Shown here: piece by piece, positions 27,336 through 36,024 of the stretch | How the letters are laid out: every line of letters begins with the position of its first letter | Numbering within the stretch: the first letter of the stretch is position 1 | Assembly: GCA_035508435.1 (NCBI GenBank) | Contig: DATJNA010000006.1 | Location: 1-64,000, forward strand | Length of the DNA: 64,000 nt | Reading direction: 5' to 3' | From: JASHVB01 sp035508435 | GTDB lineage: Bacteria > Pseudomonadota > Alphaproteobacteria > Acetobacterales > Acetobacteraceae | Position numbers and translations under genes: made by a program | The notes under the pieces: generated by a model | Database searches by the model: none | Told to the model about the DNA's origin: nothing | Seen by the model: only the letters and a program-made list of their open reading frames with translations

Positions 27336-28072
27336 ACGCCCTGGAGGTGCGCGACCTCAACAAGTCGTTTGGCGGCCTGCGGGTTACCGCCGGCGTGAGC
27401 CTCCAGGTTGCCATCGGCGAGCGCCGCCTCATCATCGGCCCCAACGGCGCGGGCAAAACCACGTTGTTCAATTTGATCACCGGCGAGATTCGTCCGGATG
27501 CCGGCAGTGTCATCTTGTTCGGTCGCGACATCACGCGGCTCGCGGCGCGGCGGCGCGCGCATCTTGGGCTGGCGCGCACCTACCAGATCATTACGTTGTT
27601 CCCCAACGAGACGTTGCTGCGCAACGTGACGCTGGCGTTGCTCGGCCTGTCATCGCTGCGCTGGAATCCGATCGTGCGGCTGGATCGGCGGACCGCGCTG
27701 ACGGATCAGGCCGCCGGCGCCCTGGAACGCGTCGGGCTGCGGCACCTTGCGCAGCGACCGGTGGCGCAGACGTCATATGGCGAGCGGCGCCGCATCGAGA
27801 TTGCCATGGCGTTGGCGCAGGCACCGAAACTGCTGTTGCTCGATGAACCTTTTGCCGGTCTCTCGGTGGACGAACGTCGTGACGTGGCAGCGCTCATCAC
27901 GACTATCCCGCGCGACGTGACGATCGTGATGATCGAGCATGACATGGACGTGGCGCTGGAATTTGCCGAGCAAATCACGGTGCTGCACTTCGGTGAGGTG
28001 GTGGTGGAGGGCAATCGCGCCGAAGTGGTGGAGCATCCGCGCACCAGGGAGATCTATCTTGGCGCCGCGTGA
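27332..28072 (+). CDS. livG: Liv-type ABC transporter ATP-binding protein (LivG-like)
   Basis: A 246-residue cytosolic ATPase. Walker A is GPNGAGKTT, the signature region reads TSYGERRRIEIAMAL (a variant of LSYGEQR, usual for this family), and Walker B is LLLLDEPFAGL, with the switch histidine in MIEHDM. The start is GTG 27332, overlapping the livM stop as GTGA. The next ATPase gene begins inside the end of this one. It couples ATP hydrolysis to uptake by the two membrane permeases. Confidence 0.93.
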   Translation: MNALEVRDLNKSFGGLRVTAGVSLQVAIGERRLIIGPNGAGKTTLFNLITGEIRPDAGSVILFGRDITRLAARRRAHLGLARTYQIITLFPNETLLRNVTLALLGLSSLRWNPIVRLDRRTALTDQAAGALERVGLRHLAQRPVAQTSYGERRRIEIAMALAQAPKLLLLDEPFAGLSVDERRDVAALITTIPRDVTIVMIEHDMDVALEFAEQITVLHFGEVVVEGNRAEVVEHPRTREIYLGAA

Positions 28073-28781
28073 GGCCCTGACGCTGAGTGAAATCGATGCC
28101 TATTACGGCGACAGCCACGTGCTGCACCGCGTTTCGTTGCGTTTGGGCGAAGGGCGATTGCTCGGGTTGCTTGGCCGCAACGGCGCGGGCAAGACCACCA
28201 GCATGAGCGTGGCGGTCGGGCTGGTGCCACCGCGGCGCGGCTCGGTGTCGGTGTATGGCGTGTCGGTCGGCGGTCGCTCGCCGGAGGCGATCGCGGCGCA
28301 GGGCGTGGCCCTGGTGCCGCAAGGGCGGCGCGTGTTCCGCAGCCTGACGGTGCGCGAGAATCTGGCGGTGGCAGCACGGCGCCCGCGCGTGGATGGGCCC
28401 GAGCCGTGGACGTTCGATCGCGTCTACGCAACGTTTCCACGGCTGGCGGAACGCCGCGAGCAATATGCCGGGTACCTGTCGGGTGGCGAGCAACAGATGC
28501 TGGCGATCGGGCGGGCGCTGATGTCGAATCCCCGCGTGCTGCTGATGGATGAGCCGTCGGAGGGACTGGCGCCGCAGATCGTGGCGGAGGTGATGGCGAC
28601 GATCCGGCGGTTGAAGCAGCACGGGTTGTCGATCGTGCTGGTAGAGCAAAATGCGAAATTGGTATTTGATGTGGCGGATGATATCGTGATTTTGAACAGT
28701 GGACGGGTGGTGGTGGACGCGACCGCCGAGGCTTTGCAGCGGGATGGCGTGGATCTGCACCAGCATCTGGGGGTGTATTAG
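28059..28781 (+). CDS. livF: Liv-type ABC transporter ATP-binding protein (LivF-like)
   Basis: A 240-residue cytosolic ATPase, last gene of the operon. Walker A is GRNGAGKTT, the signature is LSGGEQQMLAIGRAL, and Walker B is VLLMDEPSEGLAP, then VLVEQN. I placed the start at TTG 28059: AGGGAG lies eight bases upstream, and it is the only start that keeps the N-terminal LTLSEIDAYYGDSHVL strand complete. It overlaps livG by 14 bases. A double palindromic repeat follows the stop and may end the transcript. Confidence 0.9.
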   Translation: MAPREALTLSEIDAYYGDSHVLHRVSLRLGEGRLLGLLGRNGAGKTTSMSVAVGLVPPRRGSVSVYGVSVGGRSPEAIAAQGVALVPQGRRVFRSLTVRENLAVAARRPRVDGPEPWTFDRVYATFPRLAERREQYAGYLSGGEQQMLAIGRALMSNPRVLLMDEPSEGLAPQIVAEVMATIRRLKQHGLSIVLVEQNAKLVFDVADDIVILNSGRVVVDATAEALQRDGVDLHQHLGVY

Positions 28782-28790
28782 CGGGCTCGT

Positions 28791-28937
28791 GTCATTGCGA
28801 GGAACCGTCCGGTGACATTGCGAGAGGCGGAGCGACGCAGCAATCTCGTTCACGCGAGGGTCGATCTGTCGAAGCATACCTCGACCGAGACTGCTGCGTC
28901 GCTCCGCTTCTCGCAATGACAGACTGCTCGCAATGAC
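28791..28937. repeat. Nested double GTCATTGCGAG palindrome
   Basis: Two repeats lie nested. The outer pair is GTCATTGCGAGGA at the left and GCTCGCAATGAC at the right. The inner pair is GACATTGCGAGAGGCGGAGC with GACGCAGCAATCTCG, matched by CTGCTGCGTCGCTCCGC then TTCTCGCAATGAC. The inner arms pair over more than 25 bases. It lies between the convergent livF and iron alcohol dehydrogenase genes and could stop transcription from both sides. Confidence 0.85.
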
Positions 28938-28950
28938 AGTCGGGACGTGA

Positions 28951-30138
28951 TCAAGCGTTCGCCGCGGCCCCGGTCCATACTTCGCGATACAGCGCCACGA
29001 TTTCCGCCGCCTGCGGCACGCGCGGGTTGTTGGCCGGGCTGCCGGACGCCAACGCCTGCTGCGCCATCAGCTCCATTTTGCCGTTCCAGTCCGTTTCCCT
29101 GATGCCGTAGGCCGCCGGCGACGGCACCGACAATTCCTTGTTCAGCGCCTCGAGTCCCGTCACCAGCTTCGCCGCCGCCACCCCATCCGCATCACCGGCC
29201 GCGGCAAAGCCGATGCGGCGTGCGGCTTCCGCATAGCGTGCCTCCGCGCCCGGCACGGAATAACGCGTGATTGCCGGCAGCAACATGGCGTTGGACAGCC
29301 CATGCGGCACGTGGAAATGTGCGCCGATTGGTCGCGACATGCCATGCACGAGCGCCACGGATGCATTGGAAAACGCCAGCCCCGCCTGGGTCGCGCCCAG
29401 CATCATGCCCTCGCGCGCCGTGGCGTTGCGCGGCTCGGCATAGGCGGCGCGGATGTGCCGCCCGATCAGTTCCATCGCCGACAGCGCCAGCGCATCGGAG
29501 AATGGGTTGGCGAGCCTGGACACGAACGCCTCCAGCGCGTGCGTCAGGCTATCGACGCCGGTATCGGCGGTGGTGCGCGCCGGCACGGTGTAGGTGAGTT
29601 CGTAATCCACGATCGCGGCCAGCGGCAGCGCACCGAGGCCCGCTATCAGCATCTTCTCGTCATGCCCGGTATCGGTGATGACGGTGAAGCGCGTGCATTC
29701 GCTGCCGGTGCCGGCGGTGGTGGGAATGGCAATGATCGGCAATGCGCCCTGATCGGCTGCGACCGGCGCCTTGTAGTCGCGCATCCGGCCGCCGCCGGCC
29801 GCGAGGATCGCCATCGCCTTGGCGGTATCGATCGGCGAGCCGCCGCCGAAGCCAACCAGGCAATCGAAATTTCCCCGGTGCAATTCGGCGACACCGGCCT
29901 CGATGACGGTGTCGGTGGGATCGGAGACGGTGTCGGAGAATACCGTTGCGGCGATGCCGGCTTCGGCCAGTGGTTCCAATGCGCGTTGGATCAGTCCGGT
30001 GGAGACCATGATCGGATCGGACACCACCAGCGGCCGCGATAATCCGAACTTGCCGAGCAAGTCCGCGATCTGTCGCACCCTGCCCCCACCGACCAACAAC
30101 ACACGGGGCGAGGCGATGGTGGCGTTGACGGCGGCCAT
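28951..30138 (-). CDS. Iron-containing alcohol dehydrogenase (group III)
   Basis: A 395-residue NAD(P)-dependent dehydrogenase. The nucleotide-binding stretch is LVGFGGGSPIDTAKAMA. The metal-site motif IPTTAGTGSECTRFTVITD, VDSLTHALEAFVS and HGMSRPIGAHFHVPHGLSNAMLLP give the Asp/His metal ligands of the family. The frame extends upstream, but GGAGG eight bases before ATG 30138 sets the start. The substrate may be an aliphatic alcohol, a diol or a hydroxy acid; the closest context gives no clue. Probably cytosolic and monocistronic. Confidence 0.92.
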   Translation of the reverse strand: MAAVNATIASPRVLLVGGGRVRQIADLLGKFGLSRPLVVSDPIMVSTGLIQRALEPLAEAGIAATVFSDTVSDPTDTVIEAGVAELHRGNFDCLVGFGGGSPIDTAKAMAILAAGGGRMRDYKAPVAADQGALPIIAIPTTAGTGSECTRFTVITDTGHDEKMLIAGLGALPLAAIVDYELTYTVPARTTADTGVDSLTHALEAFVSRLANPFSDALALSAMELIGRHIRAAYAEPRNATAREGMMLGATQAGLAFSNASVALVHGMSRPIGAHFHVPHGLSNAMLLPAITRYSVPGAEARYAEAARRIGFAAAGDADGVAAAKLVTGLEALNKELSVPSPAAYGIRETDWNGKMELMAQQALASGSPANNPRVPQAAEIVALYREVWTGAAANA

Positions 30139-30557
30139 GGCGGTGTCCTCCTTCGTTCTCCCGGACCTGGCGGCCGCTCCTTGATCCTGTCGCTGGCTTG
30201 ATCCTGTCGCCGCGGATCGGAGGGTCGGCACGCCCGGTCCCGACAGATTGCGTCCGCGCCGCGCCGTCCGCAAATGACAGGCCGCGACTGTCTCGCATTT
30301 ATGCGGGAGGCATTGGTCGGGGCATCAATTGATTTGACCGAAGGGATCGCCCTGTTGACTCGTGACAAACCCCTATTACGCACGGCCGAGCGGTTGTCGC
30401 TCGCTGCCCGGCTGACACATGAGGCCCCGCCCACTTCCCGTCCCGGCGCGCAAAGCGTCGGCAGCCCGTGGCGCCTCCTACCCAATTTCAACATACGTCA
30501 CTATTCACCTGCTCCCACGCCTCGACGCGCGTAGCATTCGCAGCGCGGTGACGTCGT
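30139..30557. other. 419-base gap, no recognised gene
   Basis: It contains the ribosome-binding site of the iron alcohol dehydrogenase and a short direct repeat of CTTGATCCTGTCGC near 30180-30210. A rightward open frame of 86 codons (30274-30534) has no recognisable features and I do not call it. Confidence 0.45.
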
Positions 30558-32798
30558 TTATTTTCCGCAGCGGTGGCTCCGCAGAAAGGGCACCGCCTGG
30601 TAGCGGAACGTCACGCGGTTGTCGCCCGCGGGAAGCGACACCGCGCGGAACAGGCCCTGATATGGTTCGACAGGCACGGGCGCGCCATTGACGCAGGCGC
30701 GCCATCCGGGTGCGACGGGATCGCCCAGCACCAACAGTCCGGGATCCGCGGCCCGGCACCGCACCGACACCGTGACGGTCTGATAGGCCAATATGTCGCA
30801 CGCATGCTGCGTGCCGTCGTCGGTGCGCAGCATGGCCTTCGGCATCGCATTGCGAAGCCGCCAGATTTCGTAGGTGCCGGGGGCATTCACAAGCTCGGCC
30901 CAATCGCTGGCAACGAATTCAGCCCGGATCTGCGCGGTCACGACGCCGGTCTCGCCGAAATCCCACGGATGATCGATGATGAAGCGATGCAGCAATACAT
31001 ACCGCAGGCCCAGGCGGCGATAGACCGGGCTATTGTAGTCCGGCGCCGCCGGGGTAAAGCGCTTGGCCTCGGCTGCCAGGTTCTCGACGCCGACCACGTC
31101 ACCGTAGGAGCGCAACCACAGCGGATCGTAGCCCTGCGTCGTTGCAATGCCGAATGCGATCGGCATGGAGCCGGCGAGACTGCCGCCCAGTGCCTCCATC
31201 CGGTACGGCGGCCTCGCCTCGCCTGTGGCGTTGTTTCGAAGAAACGTGACCGACTGCTCCAGCGGCGTGCGTGGCGTGTCCCACGCGAGCGTGTCGGAGA
31301 AGATCTGCGCGACATCCGATGTGTGCACCGGCGGCGCGAACACCGCACTCCAACGGCCGGCGGCCGCGAGGTCGGTGACCGTTAGCGCGGCGAGCAATGG
31401 AGCCGCCACGGCATGAGCGGTGCTCCGCGGCAGGTTGCGCAACAGCAGCGCGGCACCGCCGCCAACTGCGATCCGCAGCGCCCAGGCCCAGGCCACCGGC
31501 AGCAGATCAGGCGCGTGGCCGACACGTTGGGCGTACAGCAGCAGCGAAACGCAGGCACCGCCGAACATGCCCACGAGCGCGACGGCGGTGACAAGCGTTG
31601 CGGCGCTTGCCGCGCGCGACCGCCAGTTCGGCAGCCGGGCGGTTCCGACCAGCAGCGCCAGGGAAAAGTTCAGCAGGTAGGCGCCGTCGGCCGGGCGGCG
31701 AAACGCCGCCAGCCCCGGCAGGATCCGAAACAGCGCGGGATAGAACGGCGAGTGGGTGCCGACGGCAAATACGAACCATACCACGGCGCTGCCCCAACTC
31801 AGCGCGGTGACGGCGGGCATGCGGCGCGGCGAGGTCAGACTGGACAGTGCCGCAGCGAGCGGGATGACGCCAATATACAATACGTCCTGCGACAAATCAG
31901 TGGGCGCCCAGAAGCCGTGCCGTGGCGACAGGACTCCGTACAACCCGGGTAGCATGATGCTCGCAGCGTTGAACCACGGGAATGAGCTGGAAGCGGAGGC
32001 GGCCAGGTCGAATTGTTCGCGGTTCGACAGGCGCATGAACTCGAGCATTGCCGACAGCATCGGTGCGTCGGCCAGCAGCGCGATGAGGGCAGCGATTGCG
32101 ATTCCAAGGATGGCGCGGCGCGGAAACTGCGATTGGTGCAAATGCCACAGCGCGAATGGCAGCAGCGCGAAGCCGGACAGGAACACCACCTGGTTCGGGT
32201 TCATAATGACACTGGCCAGCACAAGCGCGAGCAACGCAGTCCGTAGCGCGGTGGGCCGTCGGCAGCCGGCGCGCAGGGCCAGAAGCTGCAATGGCAGCAA
32301 GCTGTAGGAAACGATCTGCGGCACGTGCTGCAGCCGGCTGGTGGCGACGCCGCCGGCCATGAACACGACCGCACCAAGGATCGGCAGTGTTCGGCTGTCG
32401 GCGTAGCTGCGCGCGTAGCGCGCCAGCGCGATGCCGCCCGCCAGTTCGCAGCTCAGCGTCGTCAGGTCGAAGACCATGCGGTTGAAGTGCCGGCCGCAAA
32501 CAATCCCAATCAGTGTTTGCGGCGTGAAGATCATGCCCTGCGGATCGCCGAGTACCGGCTGGCCGCCATGCAGGTAAGGATTCCACCACGGTGCCTCGCC
32601 ATGCCAAACCGCATCGACAATGAAGCGAACCTGCGGAAAGAACTCGTCCAGGCTGTCCCAGGGGATGGCGCTATGGCCGATGAGGAATGGCAGGTTCAGC
32701 AGCGTCCAGGCCAGGACGATCAGCAGGACCGCGGCATGGAAGCCGCGTCCCGGCGGCGTCGACGATGGAGACCTTGCGTCCGATGGGGTCGATGCCAT
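30558..32798 (-). CDS. YfhO-like multi-pass membrane protein
   Basis: A 746-residue inner-membrane protein with about twelve hydrophobic helices over residues 20-480, followed by a large soluble domain. The early loop DEFFPQVRFIVDAVWHGEAPWWNPYLHGGQPVLGDPQ is the glycosyltransferase-like loop of the YfhO family. The C-terminal VAPGWRACVNGAPVPVEPYQGLFRAVSLPAGDNRVTFRYQ is the family's beta domain. YfhO of Gram-positives glycosylates lipoteichoic acid; in Proteobacteria its role (lipid-linked sugar transfer to an envelope glycan) is inferred. It follows the orphan OppF by 36 bases. Confidence 0.85.
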   Translation of the reverse strand: MASTPSDARSPSSTPPGRGFHAAVLLIVLAWTLLNLPFLIGHSAIPWDSLDEFFPQVRFIVDAVWHGEAPWWNPYLHGGQPVLGDPQGMIFTPQTLIGIVCGRHFNRMVFDLTTLSCELAGGIALARYARSYADSRTLPILGAVVFMAGGVATSRLQHVPQIVSYSLLPLQLLALRAGCRRPTALRTALLALVLASVIMNPNQVVFLSGFALLPFALWHLHQSQFPRRAILGIAIAALIALLADAPMLSAMLEFMRLSNREQFDLAASASSSFPWFNAASIMLPGLYGVLSPRHGFWAPTDLSQDVLYIGVIPLAAALSSLTSPRRMPAVTALSWGSAVVWFVFAVGTHSPFYPALFRILPGLAAFRRPADGAYLLNFSLALLVGTARLPNWRSRAASAATLVTAVALVGMFGGACVSLLLYAQRVGHAPDLLPVAWAWALRIAVGGGAALLLRNLPRSTAHAVAAPLLAALTVTDLAAAGRWSAVFAPPVHTSDVAQIFSDTLAWDTPRTPLEQSVTFLRNNATGEARPPYRMEALGGSLAGSMPIAFGIATTQGYDPLWLRSYGDVVGVENLAAEAKRFTPAAPDYNSPVYRRLGLRYVLLHRFIIDHPWDFGETGVVTAQIRAEFVASDWAELVNAPGTYEIWRLRNAMPKAMLRTDDGTQHACDILAYQTVTVSVRCRAADPGLLVLGDPVAPGWRACVNGAPVPVEPYQGLFRAVSLPAGDNRVTFRYQAVPFLRSHRCGK

Positions 32799-32834
32799 CT
32801 GGTTTGCTCCGGAGCGGTCGTATCGCCGGCGTGA

Positions 32835-33917
32835 CTACCCGGTTGTGGTTGCCATCTCCGCCCGCCGTCGCGCGTACAGCGCCAGTCGCGCTGCCGCGCC
32901 TGGTGCGACATGGCTCGCCGCGGTCTCACTCATCACCGGCAGTTCCGCCGCACGATGGCAGGCGGTGAGATGCCCCTCGGCCCAGGGCGCCAGCGCCGGC
33001 ATTTCCGTCCGGCAGCGATCGATGACGAATGGGCAGCGGGTATGGAAACGGCAGCCGCTCGGCGGATTCATCGGGCTCGGCACGTCGCCGCCGGCCACCG
33101 GGCGATGCCGGTCGCGATGCGGGTCGGGGCGCGGGATCGCCGCGAGCAAGGCGCGCGTGTAGGGATGCCGCGGATCGGCGAACAAGCTGTCCTTCGGCGC
33201 TTGCTCGACGATCTGGCCGAGATACATGACGGCAATGCGGTCGGCCATGTGCTTCACCACCGCGAGATCGTGGGCAATGAACAAATAAGCGAGGCCGAGC
33301 CGGTCTTGCAGCTCCTTCAGCAGGTTCACCACCTGCGCCTGGATCGAGACGTCGAGCGCCGAGACCGGCTCGTCGCACACCACCAGCGCGGGTTCCACCG
33401 CCAGCGCGCGGGCGATGCCAATGCGCTGGCGCTGGCCGCCGGAGAACTCGTGCGGGTAGCGCTCGGCGTGGTAGGCGGCGAGGCCGACCAGTCCCAGCAG
33501 TTCGTGCACGCGGGCGCGGCGGGCGGCGCGGTCGCCGATGCCGTGGACGATCAGCGGCTCCTCCAGGATCTCACCCACGCGCATGCGGGGGTTCAGCGAG
33601 GCGAACGGATCCTGGAACACGATCTGCATGCGCCGACGCAGCCGGCGGAGCGGTGCGCCGGTGAGCGTGGTGATGTCGGCGCCCTCGAAGCGGATGGTGC
33701 CGGCGGTCGGGTCGATCAGCCGCAGCACGAGACGCGCGGTGGTGGATTTGCCGCAACCGGATTCGCCGACCAGTGCCAACGTCTCGCCTGGCGCAAGCGC
33801 GAATGAAATGCCGTCCACGGCACGCACCAGGCCGACGGTGCCGCCAAGGATCAGGCCGGATCTGGATTCGTAGTGTTTGGCGAGGTTTTCCACCTCGAGC
33901 AAGGGAGCGCCAGGCAA
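32835..33917 (-). CDS. Orphan oligopeptide/dipeptide ABC transporter ATPase (OppF/DppF-like)
   Basis: A 360-residue ATPase. Walker A is GESGCGKST, the signature is FSGGQRQRIGIARAL, and Walker B is LVVCDEPVSALD. The C-terminal oligo_HPY-type extension is present (CRFHTRCPFVIDRCRTEMP). An OppF-type ATPase normally works with OppD, two permeases and a binding protein. None lies here, so the rest must be elsewhere or the gene is a remnant. The start appears to be TTG 33917 with GAGG about 7 bases upstream. The tail beyond residue 325 (Ala/Arg-rich) is longer than usual. Confidence 0.88.
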   Translation of the reverse strand: MPGAPLLEVENLAKHYESRSGLILGGTVGLVRAVDGISFALAPGETLALVGESGCGKSTTARLVLRLIDPTAGTIRFEGADITTLTGAPLRRLRRRMQIVFQDPFASLNPRMRVGEILEEPLIVHGIGDRAARRARVHELLGLVGLAAYHAERYPHEFSGGQRQRIGIARALAVEPALVVCDEPVSALDVSIQAQVVNLLKELQDRLGLAYLFIAHDLAVVKHMADRIAVMYLGQIVEQAPKDSLFADPRHPYTRALLAAIPRPDPHRDRHRPVAGGDVPSPMNPPSGCRFHTRCPFVIDRCRTEMPALAPWAEGHLTACHRAAELPVMSETAASHVAPGAAARLALYARRRAEMATTTG

Positions 33918-33990
33918 GGATCAGCCTCGGGTGGGGAAGGGCTGAGGATCAGTGGGGGAATTGGGAGCCAAGGTCAAATAGCGGCCGGTT

Positions 33991-34120
33991 GTAATAGCGA
34001 GGAGCGCGAACGAAGCGTGCGGCACGACGCAACATCGGCCGGGTTGCGCACGAAAATCCCACGCGGCTGGATCGAGCTTGCCGCGTCCCTCCGAGTGCCG
34101 CTCGCGGTCCGCGCAATGAC
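33991..34120. repeat. Degenerate GTCATTGCGAG-family repeat
   Basis: The left end GTAATAGCGAGGAGCGCGAACGAAGCG and right end GCTCGCGGTCCGCGCAATGAC keep the outline of the family but have drifted. It lies between the glucokinase-like gene and the orphan OppF, both leftward. Confidence 0.55.
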
Positions 34121-34150
34121 GGTGGATTGCTACGCCATGGCAGAGGATGG

Positions 34151-34918
34151 TTACGCGTCGCGCAACGCCATCGCGTCGTCAGCCACAAACACCGGATCGA
34201 GCAACGGATCCCAGAGCCGGATACCGCCGGTGATGCCGGCATCATTCGACACCGTGCGCACGCGCTGCGGCAGGTCGAAATCGATCCGCTTCGCATTGCC
34301 GCCGCCGATGGCCAGCGTGTCGTAATTCGTCAGCGTCTCGATATAGCCGATCGCCCTGCTCACGCGCTTGTTCCAGCTCTTCGCGCCGACCTTTTGCAGC
34401 GCGGCGTTGCCGATCCACCGGTCGTAGGTCAGGTCCTTGTGCACCGGATGCTGGCTCAGCTCCAGGTGCGGCGCCGGCATGCCGCGGTCGAACAAGGCGA
34501 AGCCCATGCCGGTGCCGAGTGTGATCACGCATTCCAGGCCGCGGCCGGAGATCACGCCAAGCCCCTGTACGGTTGCGTCGTTCATCATGCGCGCCGGCTT
34601 GCCCAGTTTCTCGGCCAGCACGTCGGTCAGCGGAAAGCCGTGCCAATCGGCGGTGCCGAGGTTCGGCGCGGTGAGCACGCGGCCGCGACGAACCACGCCG
34701 GGAAAGCCGATCGAGATGCGATCGAACGCTCCAAGCGGCTTCACCAGTTCCACCAGCAGCGCCACCACCGCGTCGGGCTTGGATGGATGCGGGGTGTCGA
34801 CCCGATCCGGATTCTCGATCATGTGGCCGGTCGTGGCCAGCACGCTGGCCTTCAGCCGCGTGCCGCCGACATCGATCGCCAGTGTCAGCGGCCCGGTGGG
34901 ATGCGACGCGTCGTTCAC
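34151..34918 (-). CDS. ROK-family kinase, probably polyphosphate glucokinase
   Basis: A 255-residue cytosolic kinase. The phosphate-1 loop is LAIDVGGTRLKASVLA and the catalytic region is GFPGVVRRGRVLTAPNLGTADWHGFPL. It lacks the CxCGxxGC zinc motif of other ROK proteins, as polyphosphate glucokinases do, and its length fits that group. These enzymes phosphorylate glucose with polyphosphate (or ATP). GTG 34918 overlaps the TGA of the upstream MetX-like gene as GTGA, so translation is probably coupled. The open frame runs further upstream but inside the MetX-like gene. Confidence 0.82.
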   Translation of the reverse strand: MNDASHPTGPLTLAIDVGGTRLKASVLATTGHMIENPDRVDTPHPSKPDAVVALLVELVKPLGAFDRISIGFPGVVRRGRVLTAPNLGTADWHGFPLTDVLAEKLGKPARMMNDATVQGLGVISGRGLECVITLGTGMGFALFDRGMPAPHLELSQHPVHKDLTYDRWIGNAALQKVGAKSWNKRVSRAIGYIETLTNYDTLAIGGGNAKRIDFDLPQRVRTVSNDAGITGGIRLWDPLLDPVFVADDAMALRDA

Positions 34919-35913
34919 GCCGATGCTCCTACCCGCCGCATGAAGTCGCGCAGCGCCGGCGCCCATTTGCCCGCGTCCGCGCCGGAAGCGAGGTGGCCCT
35001 TGTCGCTGTCGATTTCGAAATAGCTCGCGTCCACGCCGGCGTCGCGCAGCCCCTGCATCACCGCCGGCGCGCGTTCCGGCGGGAACAAGGCGTCGGTGCG
35101 CGACAGCACGTAGAGCACTGGCACCTTGATGCGGTTGAGCATGCCGGTCACGTCATAGGTCTCCATGGCACGACCCAGGATCAGCAGCGAGTTGGCGTCG
35201 AACACATCGGCCCATTGCTCGGCGGCACGCCGGATCGCCGCCTCGTCGGTCGCGCCGTAGCGGCGGAGCGTGTCCATGCGCAGCGCGATCATGGTGTCGC
35301 GCATGCCGCCTGGCGCGTCGTAGTAGTCGCCGCCATTCCAGTTGGGATCACGCTCGAAGCGGGCCTGCGTGTCGGCGGTGGCGTTCAGCCGCGCCTTCGG
35401 CGCGGTGACCACCGGCACGATGCCGTCCATAAAGCCCGGATAGCTCACCGCCCATTGGAACGCCTGGAACCCGCCATAGGATGGCCCCACCACCGCGCGC
35501 AGGTGTTTCACGCCGAGGTGCTCCAGCAGGCGATGCTGCGCCGTGACGATGTCGTGCACGGTGATGCGCGGGAACCGCGAGCCATAGCGCCTGCCGGTAC
35601 GCGGATCGATGAACGAGGCGTTGGTCGAGCCGAAGCTCGAGCCCAGCATGTTGGAAGCGACGACGTAGTTGCGCTCGGTGTCGACCGGCGCGCCCGGGCC
35701 GACCAGCGTGGTCCAGGAGCCTTCGGACGATGAGCCGCTCGGCTCGATCATCTGGTGGCCGCTGGTATAACCGTGGGTGACCAGCACCGCGTTGCGGCTG
35801 TCCGGTGCCAGCCTGCCGCGGGTGCAATAGGCGATGGTGACCTCGGGCAGAACTTCGCCGCTGTCGAGGCGGAAGTCGCTGAAGGTGAAACGGTCGCGCG
35901 TCACGTCGTCCAT
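34915..35913 (-). CDS. MetX-like alpha/beta hydrolase-fold protein
   Basis: A 332-residue protein of the homoserine O-acetyltransferase-like branch of the alpha/beta hydrolases. The nucleophile elbow is VVGPSYGGFQ (S145), the acid is in LSRTDALFPP, and the histidine is in SDKGHLASG. The NMLGSSFGSTNASFIDPRTGRRYGSRFPRITVHDIV block is the MetX family core. True MetX makes O-acetyl- or O-succinyl-homoserine for methionine synthesis. Here metW is not adjacent, and the divergent sequence and coupling to a glucokinase-like gene argue for a different acyl transfer or hydrolysis. GGGAGGG lies before ATG 35913. Confidence 0.82.
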   Translation of the reverse strand: MDDVTRDRFTFSDFRLDSGEVLPEVTIAYCTRGRLAPDSRNAVLVTHGYTSGHQMIEPSGSSSEGSWTTLVGPGAPVDTERNYVVASNMLGSSFGSTNASFIDPRTGRRYGSRFPRITVHDIVTAQHRLLEHLGVKHLRAVVGPSYGGFQAFQWAVSYPGFMDGIVPVVTAPKARLNATADTQARFERDPNWNGGDYYDAPGGMRDTMIALRMDTLRRYGATDEAAIRRAAEQWADVFDANSLLILGRAMETYDVTGMLNRIKVPVLYVLSRTDALFPPERAPAVMQGLRDAGVDASYFEIDSDKGHLASGADAGKWAPALRDFMRRVGASA

Positions 35914-36024
35914 CGGTCTGGCCCTCCCTGCTGCACACTATGCGCCGCGCGGGCACATTGGGAGAAGCCCCGGGCGCGTGAGGCGCGGCGGCGTGACCCT
36001 GCCTGAGGCGCGGCGGCTCGCCGC

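Noticed and set aside
28791..28937. Insertion sequence ends
   Set aside because: Inverted ends are present, but no transposase lies between or near them; the element is about 150 bp and belongs to a dispersed repeat family.
30274..30534. 86-codon rightward ORF between the alcohol dehydrogenase and YfhO-like genes
   Set aside because: There is no recognisable motif or ribosome-binding site, and composition is like non-coding shadow frames.
34915..35913. Confident methionine-pathway metX assignment
   Set aside because: metW and other methionine genes are absent nearby and the gene is coupled to a kinase; only family-level naming is justified.
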